A stretch of DNA of 36,654 bases, taken from the NCBI GenBank assembly GCA_009779935.1, contig WRAX01000024.1:1-36654 (forward strand), in the 5' to 3' direction. This DNA comes from Defluviitaleaceae bacterium. Its GTDB lineage: Bacteria; Bacillota; Clostridia; Lachnospirales; WRAX01. Below, piece by piece: positions 17,856 to 25,972 of the stretch; positions within the stretch are counted from its first letter, which is position 1, and every line of letters starts with the position of its first letter. The position numbers and the translations under genes were made by a program. The notes under the pieces are model-generated. The model made no database searches. It saw only the letters and a program-made list of their open reading frames with translations, and was not told the origin of the DNA.

Positions 17856-19130
17856 GTGAATGAACAGAAACCGACCATAGCCCAAAAGCTACGTGAGATT
17901 AGGAAATACAAGGGCTTTAAGCAAATAAAGTTTGCTGAAACCTTGGGTTGTGCCCTATCCAAGATTAGTGACATTGAGAATGGCAAAAAGCATTACAGCG
18001 CCCATCAGATTGCTGCTTTGAAAAAGCTAATGGGGGTGGAGGGTGCGCCCTTAACGGATGATGAGCTTGCGGCTTTTAAGAAGCGGCTTCACGTTTGGCG
18101 GAATTATATTAAGGAAAGTCGTATTGAAGAAGGCCGCAAGGTGCAAGACGAATTATCCATTATTGCCGACTTGCCTTTTGAGAAAGACTTGCGCATAATA
18201 TACGAAATATTTCGAGCTAAACAAGCCATGGAAGAAAAGGATATTACCCTAGCGAGAGAATTGTTGGAGGCCGTGGAAAATATTGCTAAGGGGGCGGGTT
18301 GTGAAGCACAATACCACCTACGATACACGGTTGGGTCGCTAAATGCTTTTGAAGGCCGCTATAACGAGGCACTTAAATCTTATTTAGAAGCCCTAAGCCT
18401 GCAAGTTGATGGCCTTGAAAACGAACCTTTGCTTTATTACAACTTAGCCATTTGTTATTCAAGGTTGGGTAGATATGTACTCTCTATAAACACAATTTTG
18501 CGGATTTATAATGAGTTTGACAATGGCATGACAAGTGTGATAGGCATGCACTTGGATGGTGCACTTTCAGCTAATTACATAAGGTTAAAGCAAAACGAAG
18601 CTGCCTTGTCGGTGTTGGAAAAGGCTTTGGACAGAGCAAGGAATCTCGGGTATAAAAACAACATTGCTATAGCGTTGCACAATTTTGGGATTTCTTATTT
18701 CCAAATGGGCAACCCGGAGAAAGCCCTAACATATTTTGAGCAGTCAATTACAGCTTTTGGTGAAAGTAGCGATAAACTTGAAAGTATATATTGCAAAATT
18801 CGCTGTTTGGCCGCTATGAAAAAGGGTTCCCGGTATAAACCACTACTTATTCAAGCCAAAGCTTTGTCGGAGGGTGACGAGCATTACACATTGCTTTTTA
18901 ACTCCCTATCCCACCTGCTTAACTTGAAGGAAGAGCGGTCAATAGCATATATAGAAAACATAACCATCCCTTATCTAATTGGAAAGTATGACTATTTTAG
19001 AGTGCTATACTACTGTGATGCACTTATTGCTGCACACACGAAAAATGAGGCAAGGGTGAAGGCTTTGGAGGTTAAATCCCTAAGGGCTGATATTGTGGAT
19101 GAAATAACTTTTGGAGGTAATTTTAGATGA
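17856..19130 (+). CDS. XRE-TPR transcriptional regulator, RNPP-like peptide receptor candidate
   Basis: 424 residues, close to NprR of Bacillus (about 423). An XRE helix-turn-helix fills residues 8-62 (QIKFAETLGCALSKISDIEN is the recognition core). From about residue 75 to 410 the protein is a series of helical pairs of TPR type, e.g. LLYYNLAICYSRLGRYVLSI and IALHNFGISYFQMGNPEKAL. That is the plan of the RNPP family (Rap, NprR, PlcR, PrgX), in which the TPR domain binds a re-imported signalling peptide. Its TGA overlaps the ATG of a small secreted peptide gene, as expected for such a pair. Start is GTG with AAAGGGGG twelve bases upstream. The DNA targets and the peptide-receptor role are inference; a peptide-independent XRE-TPR regulator is the alternative. 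Confidence 0.82.
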   Translation: MNEQKPTIAQKLREIRKYKGFKQIKFAETLGCALSKISDIENGKKHYSAHQIAALKKLMGVEGAPLTDDELAAFKKRLHVWRNYIKESRIEEGRKVQDELSIIADLPFEKDLRIIYEIFRAKQAMEEKDITLARELLEAVENIAKGAGCEAQYHLRYTVGSLNAFEGRYNEALKSYLEALSLQVDGLENEPLLYYNLAICYSRLGRYVLSINTILRIYNEFDNGMTSVIGMHLDGALSANYIRLKQNEAALSVLEKALDRARNLGYKNNIAIALHNFGISYFQMGNPEKALTYFEQSITAFGESSDKLESIYCKIRCLAAMKKGSRYKPLLIQAKALSEGDEHYTLLFNSLSHLLNLKEERSIAYIENITIPYLIGKYDYFRVLYYCDALIAAHTKNEARVKALEVKSLRADIVDEITFGGNFR

Positions 19131-19276
19131 AAAAAAGAATAATAAGTGTAGCTTTGGTTTTGGTATTAACATTTAGTTTTGCAATTAACGCTGGTGCTGG
19201 TCCCATTGAAAAAATTCCACCTAAGATTATACCGAATAGTGCTTGTATCGAATTACCGGAAGAGCTGTGCGAATAA
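19127..19276 (+). CDS. Small secreted peptide, candidate signalling propeptide for the upstream XRE-TPR regulator
   Basis: 49 residues. Residues 1-24 are a clear signal peptide: Lys-Lys-Arg, the hydrophobic run IISVALVLVLTFSFAI, and an Ala-Gly-Ala cleavage site. The predicted mature part is 25 residues (Gly25-Glu49) with three prolines in its first half and two cysteines at 40 and 48, ending CIELPEELCE. The ATG overlaps the regulator's stop (ATGA) and GGAGG sits nine bases upstream, so the two are translated together. A terminator follows 45 bases later. Size, secretion signal and coupling to an XRE-TPR receptor match PapR/NprX/Phr-type pheromone precursors. The active fragment, probably from the C-terminus, cannot be defined from sequence. 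Confidence 0.75.
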   Translation: MKKRIISVALVLVLTFSFAINAGAGPIEKIPPKIIPNSACIELPEELCE

Positions 19277-19320
19277 GTACAAAAAAGAAATACCAAACAG
19301 TATAAATTCTAATTTCACAT

Positions 19321-19348
19321 AAAAAGAGTCTGCTTATGGCTCTTTTTT
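19321..19348 (+). terminator. Rho-independent terminator after the regulator-peptide pair
   Basis: AAAAAGAGTC (19321-19330) pairs with GGCTCTTTTT (19338-19347) around a 7-base loop, with one G-T pair and a run of six T residues. It closes the two-gene unit. Confidence 0.8.
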
Positions 19349-19370
19349 CTCTGTATTTTTAGAAAAATGC

Positions 19371-19399
19371 TTGCAATTGCCATATCAATAAGTTATAAT
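19371..19399 (+). promoter_or_regulatory. Promoter and long leader of the second XRE regulator
   Basis: TTGCAA (19371-19376) and TATAAT (19394-19399) are 17 bases apart. The start codon lies 162 bases downstream, leaving a leader of about 150 bases. In it GGCTTA (19495-19500) and TAAGCC (19507-19512) form a small inverted repeat. I recognise no riboswitch there. Confidence 0.5.
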
Positions 19400-19561
19400 A
19401 AAGCTGTACACCCCACGTCACCCCATCATTGCGGGCTAAACCCGTTATAATTGGCGGCGTATTGCAAGTTACATAACCACCTCTCTAAATTCAAGGCTTA
19501 TCAATCTAAGCCATAATAAATCAAAATATGTCAATACTATAATTGAATGGAGGAAGAACAA

Positions 19562-20032
19562 ATGTCAAAACAAAAGACAAAATTAGAATCAACCCCCGAT
19601 CCGGTAAGTTATACGGAAGTGACAGAGCATCAAAGGTTTGAAACGGAAATCGCAAATTTCAGCGTTAATGTACGTGCAGAGCGCAAGCAGCGTGGGTATA
19701 CCATAAACTCCTTTGCCAAGCTTCTTGGCATGTCCACCGGATATGTGGGTTTAATTGAAAAAGGCAAGCGCACGCCCAGCCTGCAAACCGCAATAAGGAT
19801 ATGCGAGCTGTTAAACCAAGACATAAAGGAAATGCTAATGCCCAGAGCCAGCCACAGGCTTGTGCTTGGCGAAAACACCAACGCCAAGCCGGAAAGGGAA
19901 TTAAGCCCAAAAGCCATAAAGCAGGATGTGGCCATCGGTATAATTAATACCTTTGACGAGCATCAGCTAAGCTATGTAATAGAAAGCCTTAAAAGGTTTA
20001 AGGCGTTTTCGGATTTTGGGCGTGTTAAATAA
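19562..20032 (+). CDS. XRE family transcriptional regulator
   Basis: 156 residues. After a charged N-terminal 30 residues comes one XRE helix-turn-helix (about 36-90), with SFAKLLGMSTGYVGLIEKGK as recognition core and TPSLQTAIRICELL as the following helix. The C-terminal 60 residues are helical and of unknown role. The ATG at 19562 has GGAGG eight bases upstream; the ATG at 19547 belongs to that ribosome site region and is rejected. It follows the regulator-peptide pair but has its own promoter. Its target is unknown; autoregulation is common in this class. Confidence 0.85.
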   Translation: MSKQKTKLESTPDPVSYTEVTEHQRFETEIANFSVNVRAERKQRGYTINSFAKLLGMSTGYVGLIEKGKRTPSLQTAIRICELLNQDIKEMLMPRASHRLVLGENTNAKPERELSPKAIKQDVAIGIINTFDEHQLSYVIESLKRFKAFSDFGRVK

Positions 20033-20105
20033 TTTTGTAAGCGTAACAAACTTTGCAAAACTTCATAGATTGCTCCCAGCCATTATGGTGCGGGGCTTTC
20101 TGTGT

Positions 20106-20525
20106 TTACTTGGGAAGCGGCACATCGGCTTTAAGGATTTTGAATACAAAAAAACCCAGCAAGCCGCCGATGGTGTTGTGCAACATATCTTCCAATGAAA
20201 AAACGCCACGGGCGGTTAATAGCTGGGTGGTTTCGATAAACAGGGTGGATGCTGCCAACAGGGCGGCAATGCGGTGTAATTTTGCCATTTTGCGCCATAA
20301 TATGGGGGTAAGTAACCCCAAAGGCACAAACATGGCAATATTTAGGGCAATGCCCATAATTTCCATGCGGGCGAGGTTGGCGGGGGCATTTGCGGCTCTT
20401 ATGTAGGATGCAATGGGGTTTAATTCCAGCGGTGCATAAGGCGAGCCACGAAACACAAACAAGGTAGCGGACAGCACCAAAGCAACATAAACCCAAAAAA
20501 CCACCATAAGCAAGCTTTTGTGCAA
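20106..20525 (-). CDS. VanZ-like membrane protein
   Basis: 139 residues with four membrane helices (about 7-24, 58-76, 85-102, 115-133). The VanZ pattern is visible: an Asn in NIAMFVPLGLLTPIL after helix 2 start, IETTQLLTARGVFSLEDMLHN, and NTIGGLLGFFVFK at the C-terminus. VanZ-family proteins contribute to low-level glycopeptide (teicoplanin) resistance in some enterococci, but most chromosomal members have no known role. The start is TTG with GGGGGGTG upstream; an ATG at codon 7 is possible. It converges on the XRE gene and diverges from pepP. Confidence 0.83.
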   Translation of the reverse strand: MHKSLLMVVFWVYVALVLSATLFVFRGSPYAPLELNPIASYIRAANAPANLARMEIMGIALNIAMFVPLGLLTPILWRKMAKLHRIAALLAASTLFIETTQLLTARGVFSLEDMLHNTIGGLLGFFVFKILKADVPLPK

Positions 20526-20550
20526 ATTTTAACACCCCCCAAAACTGCCA

Positions 20551-20579
20551 TTGCAATATTTTATCCAATGGTTTATAAT
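20551..20579 (+). promoter_or_regulatory. Promoter of the pepP operon
   Basis: TTGCAA (20551-20556) and TATAAT (20574-20579) are 17 bases apart, 33 bases before the ATG, which has CGGAGG upstream. Confidence 0.65.
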
Positions 20580-20612
20580 AGTATTATCAAAATTTACTTC
20601 GGAGGTATTTAA

Positions 20613-21905
20613 ATGAAAATTGACAAAGAATTTTATGTGGGCAACCGCAAAAAATTTGCCGACTTGATGGAGAATGGCAGTGCTTTTGTCATTTGTTCCG
20701 GCGCAGCACCCGTTATGCGGGGGGATCGTTTTTATGATTACAGCCCGCAGCGCAATTTTCTCTATTTAACGGGGATTGACAAGCCCGGCCTTGCCCTGAT
20801 GATAACCAAAAATATTAAAGGTGATGTTATTAGCCGCATCTACCTTCAACGTTATGATGAAGTTGCCGCAAAGTGGGGCGGCGCACCCCTTTTGCCCGAA
20901 AAAGCTAAGGAGCTTTCGGGAATAGAGCATACAGCATACATAGATGAGCTGGAGCTGGAAGGGGACGGGCGCACCCTTGGCATTGCAACGGCTTTTGTGC
21001 GTGGCCGTGCCAAAACCCTTTATTTGGACTTGGAAAACCGCAGCTTAACCGCCGCCAACACACCGGAATTGGATTTGGCAAAGCGTGTGCGGGAGAAGTT
21101 TCCGGCTGTTACAATTGTTGATGCCCATCCAATATTGGGCGGCTTGCGCCTTGTTAAAGAAGCTGCCGAAATACCAATGCTGCAAAAGGCTGTGGACGTT
21201 ACCGGCGAAGGTTTTCTTGCTTTGCTGGACAATGCCAAGCCTGGCATGGCGGAATATGAATTGGAAGCCCATCTTGACTATGTTTTTAGAAAAAACAACT
21301 GCCGCAAAGGGTTTAGTGTTATTATGGCGGCAGGCATAAACGGCACCGTGCTGCATTACCACGACAATAATTGCAAAATTGAGGACGGGGACCTTGTTTT
21401 AGTAGATTATGGTGCAGACTTTGGTTGGTATTCGGCGGATATTACCCGCACCTTCCCCATCAACGGCAAATTTACCGACCGTCAAAAGCAGCTTTACAAT
21501 ATTGTGTTGGAAGCGGGCAAAAGGGTTATTGCCATGATTAAGCCGGGCGTAAAATTTTCCGCCCTTAATGAGGCGGTTAAGGATTATTATGCAGAAGAGC
21601 TTGCCAAAATCGGCTTAATCAAGGAAAAGGAAGAAGTTGGCAAGTACTATTACCATGGCGTTTCCCATATGTTAGGGCTGGAAGTGCATGATGTAGGTGC
21701 CGGCAGCACATCCACCGACGGGGAATTGATGATTGTGCCCGGTATGTATATTACTGTAGAACCCGGCTTGTATGTGGCAGATGAAAAAATCGGCATCCGT
21801 ATAGAAGATGATGTTTTGGTTACAGCTGACGGCAATATGGTGCTAAGTAAAAATATCATCAAGGAAGTGGATGAAATTGAGTCCTACATGGCAAAAAGAG
21901 CTTAA
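20613..21905 (+). CDS. pepP: Xaa-Pro aminopeptidase (M24B family)
   Basis: 430 residues, typical of aminopeptidase P, which removes an N-terminal residue before proline and needs two metal ions. The N-terminal AMP_N domain covers about 1-145 (YSPQRNFLYLTGID). The pita-bread catalytic domain holds the metal ligands: Asp in VDYGADFGW (about 265), Asp in SADITRTFP (about 276), His in HGVSHMLGLEVHD (about 352), Glu in VEPGLYV (about 384) and Glu in IRIEDDVLV (about 398). All five are present, so the enzyme should be active. The next gene overlaps its 3' end. Confidence 0.94.
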   Translation: MKIDKEFYVGNRKKFADLMENGSAFVICSGAAPVMRGDRFYDYSPQRNFLYLTGIDKPGLALMITKNIKGDVISRIYLQRYDEVAAKWGGAPLLPEKAKELSGIEHTAYIDELELEGDGRTLGIATAFVRGRAKTLYLDLENRSLTAANTPELDLAKRVREKFPAVTIVDAHPILGGLRLVKEAAEIPMLQKAVDVTGEGFLALLDNAKPGMAEYELEAHLDYVFRKNNCRKGFSVIMAAGINGTVLHYHDNNCKIEDGDLVLVDYGADFGWYSADITRTFPINGKFTDRQKQLYNIVLEAGKRVIAMIKPGVKFSALNEAVKDYYAEELAKIGLIKEKEEVGKYYYHGVSHMLGLEVHDVGAGSTSTDGELMIVPGMYITVEPGLYVADEKIGIRIEDDVLVTADGNMVLSKNIIKEVDEIESYMAKRA

Positions 21906-22188
21906 ATGGAAAAAGGAAACGGTTAAAAAGATGGTTTTTATGTATTGCCGCAAAAACCATGCAACGCCCCGTGGCTTGCTGTGTGGGGACTGTAAAGCCT
22001 TGCTAACCTACGCCAACGCCCGTGCCGACCATTGTACACGCATTGAAGAAGGCACACCTTGCAGAAAATGCCCAAAACCCTGCTACAAACCCGATATGAA
22101 AGAAAAAATGCGCAACGTAATGCGCTGGGCAGGGCCAAGGATGCTTTTGCGCCATCCAATCACTGCTATTAGGTATATTTCCAAATAA
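21871..22188 (+). CDS. YgbA-like cysteine-rich protein (nitrous oxide-stimulated promoter family)
   Basis: 105 residues, no signal peptide. The pattern MYCRKNH, LCGDCKALLTYA, CRKCPKPCY and MRNVMRWAGPRMLLRHP matches the YgbA family, which in enterobacteria is part of the NsrR nitrosative-stress response. Its eight or so cysteines, in CxxC and CxxCxxxC arrangements, suggest a metal or Fe-S site. The ATG at 21871 lies inside pepP (35-base overlap) and has AAGGAAG just upstream. A strong terminator follows at once. Function unproven. Confidence 0.85.
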   Translation: MKLSPTWQKELKWKKETVKKMVFMYCRKNHATPRGLLCGDCKALLTYANARADHCTRIEEGTPCRKCPKPCYKPDMKEKMRNVMRWAGPRMLLRHPITAIRYISK

Positions 22189-22190
22189 AC

Positions 22191-22228
22191 AAAAACGCCA
22201 TTGCGCAGTGGTTTGCAATGGCGTTTTT
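22191..22228 (+). terminator. Rho-independent terminator of the pepP operon
   Basis: AAAAACGCCATTGC (22191-22204) and its exact complement GCAATGGCGTTTTT (22215-22228) flank a 10-base loop. The same 14-base arms recur at 24968-25004. Confidence 0.92.
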
Positions 22229-22318
22229 GCCGTATTTATGATAAGGCGCGCTTTCGTGAACGGGTGCGATTTGGAAAAATTATCCAAGTAAGTAGGTAGG
22301 AAAACTTGAAAGTTTTTG

Positions 22319-22347
22319 TTGTAATTTGTTGTAATTTGTGGTATAAT
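22319..22347 (+). promoter_or_regulatory. Promoter of the chemoreceptor gene
   Basis: TTGTAA (22319-22324) and TATAAT (22342-22347) are 17 bases apart with TGG before the -10 box. The -35 region lies in a tandem repeat of GTTGTAATTT. The start codon is 53 bases downstream. Confidence 0.55.
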
Positions 22348-22400
22348 ATAGATGAAATATTAATGTTAACACACTCTAAATTTATAAGGGGGGATTGCCT

Positions 22401-24962
22401 ATGTCCGGTATGAGAAATTTTAAGCTTTCTCACAAGCTATTACTTGGAATCGCCATCATTTCTCTGCTTGGTGTTGCTTTGGCTTTTGTGGTGGTAAACA
22501 CCATAGTGCGGAGCATTGTTCATGAAACCGTGATAGAAATGGAGCAAAACGAGCTAACAGCTTACGCCTTGGAAATTGATGCTTGGTTTGATGTAAGTAA
22601 TCAAATCGTGGAAAACCTATCATATATCGTACATCATATGGATAGGGGCGATTTGGTTGGTATGTTTGAATTTTTAGCGGCTCAATATTACTTCGTGGAA
22701 TCTATTTGGCTTGCAACTGATTATGGTGGGTTTTATGACAGCACCGGATGGACGCCCACCGACCCTGCCTATTGGATTGTTGGAGCGGACGGCCGCATGG
22801 CCGCTGACCGCTTTTGGTGGAGGGATGCAGTGGCTGCCGGCGGGGCCATCGCCATAACCGTACCGTATGTAAACATGGCAACGGGTGGCTTTGTAACCAC
22901 AATTGTGCGCCATATCCCTAATCTTAACGGTGTTGGGGCAGTTTTATCCATGAATATTGAATTGGATACCCTTTATGCCATGGTGGATAGGCTGGAAGCC
23001 AGTGCGGATGGTTTTTTGAATATCATAGGCCCCGGCGGAGAAGCCATTAGGCATTCCAACCCCTACCTTGCAAGCACAGCGGAAGGGGCGCAAAATGTGG
23101 CAATTCTACCGGATTATGCCCAAATTGTAAACCAACTGCGTGCCAACCCTGATGATATTATTCAAGCAGATGACCATATGGGCATTGCTGCTTACTATAT
23201 GTACATTCCATTGCGAGCCACGGGATGGTCGTTGGTGGCCGTTGTTCCCACTAGTGTTGTAAACGGACCTGTAATGCAGATTTTGTGGACCATTTTGATT
23301 ACCGTGGTTGCTGTTTTGGCTTTGGCTGCTGTGTTTACAATGCTTTCCATGTCCCGCCTAATCCGTGGCACCGTCAACCGTTCTGTTGCCACCTTTAATG
23401 CCCGTTCGGTGGCTATTGCACGAGGGGGGGCTAACTCTGCCACCAATGAAAAGGCAGATGATTCCTTTGGCTTGGACAAAATTGACAGCGAATTTAACCG
23501 TAATTTAGATATTGTTGAGAATATGATACAGGATATTACCACCATGCACAATGCCCATTTGGCAGGCAACTACAAACATTTAGCTGATACCGGCTCATAT
23601 GAAGGGGCTTATGGCAAAATTGTCAGCGGCATAAACGAAATGGTGCAACACCATACCAATTCCAAGCAAGAAATTTTGACTTGCCTTTCAGAAATTGTGG
23701 GTGGTGACTTTGATGCCGCCATACGCCAATTCCCCGGGGAAGAGGCGTTTATCAACCAAGCCGTGGATGGCCTGCGTGATGGTATTAAAGGCATTGCCGA
23801 TGCCATTGAAAATGTGGTGGAACGGGCAAACAAGGGTGATATGGCCTTTTCCATGGATACAGGACGCTTTGCCGGTTCTTGGCAGGGTTTGATTGCCGGA
23901 CTTAACAGCATACTTGCGGCCGTGGATGCGCCAATTACAGAAATCCGCAATTCTATTGCCGTGCTTAATACGGGTAGCTTTAGCCCGCCGCAGGTGGCCG
24001 GTGATTATCAAGGGGACTTTTTGGCAATAAAAACAGATTTTAATGAGTATGTGTCAATCATCCCCAAATACATGCAGGAAATTAAAGATTGCTTGGGCGA
24101 AATTGCCGCAGGCGATCTAAGGCGCAGTGTAAGCCTTGAAATGGCGGGTGATTATGCCGATGTGAAAGCGTCTATGGACCATATAACAAACACCCTGCAT
24201 CAAACAATGTCCAAAATAAACGTGGCGGCAGAACAAGTTTTGACGGGGGCCGCACAGATTGCCGCCGCTGCTGTGGAATTGGCAAATGGCTCGCAGGAGC
24301 AAGCAAGTTCCGTGGATGAGATGGTTTCTGTTATCAACACGGTAAATTCCCAAACCCAGCAAAACACCGAAAATGCTGAAAATGCCAGCAATCTTTCGGA
24401 AAAGTCCAGCACATCAGCCATTAAGGGTAATGAGTATATGAAGGAAATGTTGGATGCCATGGAGAAAATCAAGGAATCCAGCGGCTCTATTTCCAAGATT
24501 GTTCAGACGATTCAGGATATCGCCTTCCAAACGAATTTGCTTGCCCTAAATGCTTCGGTGGAAGCGGCAAGGGCAGGCGAGCATGGCAAGGGCTTTGCTG
24601 TTGTGGCTGATGAGGTGCGCACATTGGCGGGCCGCAGCCAAGCCGCTGCAACGGAAACTACCACGCTTATTCAAGATTCCATCGACCGTGTGGATGCCGG
24701 TGTTAACATTGCCGGCGACACAGCCACATCCCTTGATGCCATTGTGACGGGAGTTAGTGATGTTACGGAGATTATAAGCAGTATTTCCGACGCATCGGGA
24801 GAACAGGCCTATGCCATATCCCAAATAAACGATGGCCTTGCCCAGATTTATAAGATTGTGCAGGCAAATTCGGCGGCATCGGAAGAAACTGCATCAGCCA
24901 GCCAAGAACTTAACTCGCAAGCGGAAGTTTTACGGGAGCTTGTGTCCTATTTCAAAACTTAG
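22401..24962 (+). CDS. Methyl-accepting chemotaxis protein with Cache-type sensor and several HAMP-like segments
   Basis: 853 residues. Membrane helix 1 is at about 11-35; the periplasmic-type sensor region (about 36-290) looks like a double Cache domain ([19 protein letters not shown], later [20 protein letters not shown]); membrane helix 2 is at about 295-317. A long cytoplasmic linker with repeated HAMP-like units follows (around 380-590; [13 protein letters not shown] and [13 protein letters not shown] start two of them). The signalling hairpin is in the C-terminal 250 residues, tip [20 protein letters not shown] near 707. No C-terminal CheR-binding pentapeptide is seen. Ligand unknown. 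ATG has AAGGGGGG upstream; a TTG six bases earlier is less likely. Single-gene unit with promoter and terminator. Confidence 0.92.
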   Translation: MSGMRNFKLSHKLLLGIAIISLLGVALAFVVVNTIVRSIVHETVIEMEQNELTAYALEIDAWFDVSNQIVENLSYIVHHMDRGDLVGMFEFLAAQYYFVESIWLATDYGGFYDSTGWTPTDPAYWIVGADGRMAADRFWWRDAVAAGGAIAITVPYVNMATGGFVTTIVRHIPNLNGVGAVLSMNIELDTLYAMVDRLEASADGFLNIIGPGGEAIRHSNPYLASTAEGAQNVAILPDYAQIVNQLRANPDDIIQADDHMGIAAYYMYIPLRATGWSLVAVVPTSVVNGPVMQILWTILITVVAVLALAAVFTMLSMSRLIRGTVNRSVATFNARSVAIARGGANSATNEKADDSFGLDKIDSEFNRNLDIVENMIQDITTMHNAHLAGNYKHLADTGSYEGAYGKIVSGINEMVQHHTNSKQEILTCLSEIVGGDFDAAIRQFPGEEAFINQAVDGLRDGIKGIADAIENVVERANKGDMAFSMDTGRFAGSWQGLIAGLNSILAAVDAPITEIRNSIAVLNTGSFSPPQVAGDYQGDFLAIKTDFNEYVSIIPKYMQEIKDCLGEIAAGDLRRSVSLEMAGDYADVKASMDHITNTLHQTMSKINVAAEQVLTGAAQIAAAAVELANGSQEQASSVDEMVSVINTVNSQTQQNTENAENASNLSEKSSTSAIKGNEYMKEMLDAMEKIKESSGSISKIVQTIQDIAFQTNLLALNASVEAARAGEHGKGFAVVADEVRTLAGRSQAAATETTTLIQDSIDRVDAGVNIAGDTATSLDAIVTGVSDVTEIISSISDASGEQAYAISQINDGLAQIYKIVQANSAASEETASASQELNSQAEVLRELVSYFKT

Positions 24963-24967
24963 AAGCA

Positions 24968-25004
24968 AAAAACGCCATTGCCAATTGGCCGCAATGGCGT
25001 TTTT
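24968..25004. terminator. Bidirectional terminator between the chemoreceptor and nitroreductase genes
   Basis: AAAAACGCCATTGC (24968-24981) and GCAATGGCGTTTTT (24991-25004) form a perfect stem with a 9-base loop, lying between two convergent genes (stops at 24962 and 25015). A/T runs on both sides make it usable on both strands. The arms are identical to the terminator at 22191-22228. Confidence 0.9.
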
Positions 25005-25014
25005 GTTTGAATTA

Positions 25015-25782
25015 TTATGATTTTGCTGTGCCGATAGGGATGGCATATACTGTAAATTCGTCATTACCATCCACTTTCAGGGTTGCATCTGCTATTTCCT
25101 GGTCAAAGGCGGCAACACAGCAGGTGCCAAGCCCAAGGGCAACGGCGGAAAGCATAATGTTTTGCCCCACGTGCCCAAGGTCTATTAAAACAACACGGTG
25201 GGCCATTTCGCCATAACGCCATTCTGCCTTATAGGGCAGGGATGTGATGAAGAAAATTGCAGGCGCATCCTTGCTCCACCCTTGGCTTGCAAGCATTTTG
25301 GTGGTGGTTTCTTTGTAGTTGTCAATCCCACCGAGAAATTCCACGGCCACTACCTTTTTGCCCACATTTTCTGTGGGAACATAACGATATAAGCCTTCTT
25401 CTAACCCTTCCACATTTTGCACGGTTATATAAATTTCAAAAGCATGGCGTGCGCCGCCGCTGGGTGCGGGCCGGGTGGATGCTTCGCCGTTTTTGCCCTT
25501 AATTTCCTGTATTCCAAAGGCGGTGTACAGCATATAGGCCAGTTGCGCTTGCGTCATGGCCTTATCTGCGTCATATGTGCGCACAGAGCGGCGTGTGTCC
25601 AGTAAATTAGTATAACTGTCATTAATTACCACGCTATCAAAAGGCGGTAGGGTGATAAGTTTGCCCGTTACCGCTTTGCCATGTGGTGGGTGCTCCACAC
25701 CTTTTTGCTGGTCGGTTTTTTTCATGCCCTTGGAAAAATCTGGACATTTCATAAAGTTTCTGTTTTCTTGGGTTTTTGTCAT
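25015..25782 (-). CDS. SagB/ThcOx-type nitroreductase family protein
   Basis: 255 residues. The flavin-binding nitroreductase fold begins near residue 60 with LLDTRRSVRTYDADKAMTQ; further marks are TRPAPSGGARHAFEIYI (about 103-119), GLYRYVP, and GHVGQNIMLSAVALGLGTCC (about 205-224), all usual for the SagB-like dehydrogenase branch. SagB enzymes oxidise azolines in peptide natural products, but most genomic relatives stand alone and have no known substrate; no cyclodehydratase or precursor peptide is nearby. The N-terminal 45 residues are hydrophilic without a signal peptide. AGGAG lies before the ATG. Confidence 0.87.
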   Translation of the reverse strand: MTKTQENRNFMKCPDFSKGMKKTDQQKGVEHPPHGKAVTGKLITLPPFDSVVINDSYTNLLDTRRSVRTYDADKAMTQAQLAYMLYTAFGIQEIKGKNGEASTRPAPSGGARHAFEIYITVQNVEGLEEGLYRYVPTENVGKKVVAVEFLGGIDNYKETTTKMLASQGWSKDAPAIFFITSLPYKAEWRYGEMAHRVVLIDLGHVGQNIMLSAVALGLGTCCVAAFDQEIADATLKVDGNDEFTVYAIPIGTAKS

Positions 25783-25838
25783 TCCAATTCTCCTCTCATT
25801 GGCGGGGGTTATGGGTTTTAACTGATGGCTCCCGTCTA

Positions 25839-25868
25839 ATTATACATTTTGCTACCGGCAAAAGTCAA
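25839..25868 (-). promoter_or_regulatory. Promoter of the nitroreductase gene
   Basis: On the minus strand TTGACT (25868-25863) and TATAAT (25844-25839) are 18 bases apart, about 57 bases before the start. Confidence 0.55.
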
Positions 25869-25891
25869 TTGCTAAAATTATTAAAATTAGC

Positions 25892-25920
25892 TTGCAATCT
25901 TTGGCGGTTTCTGGTATACT
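25892..25920 (+). promoter_or_regulatory. Promoter of rpmB and probably of the wecB-atp operon
   Basis: TTGCAA (25892-25897) and TATACT (25915-25920) are 17 bases apart with TGG before the -10 box. No other clear promoter is seen before atpI, so it may serve the whole eleven-gene array. Confidence 0.6.
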
Positions 25921-25972
25921 GTCTGTTAGGTCTGTGCAAATCAGGCAGAATGTAAAGTTGAGGAGGTGTATT

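Noticed and set aside
19495-19512. Inverted repeat GGCTTA/TAAGCC in the leader of the second XRE gene as an operator or riboswitch
   Set aside because: Six base pairs are too few to support more than a mention; no conserved aptamer features seen.
20106-20568. Alternative minus-strand frame of 145 codons overlapping the VanZ-like gene
   Set aside because: It lacks membrane topology and family motifs, while the other frame shows the VanZ pattern and four helices.
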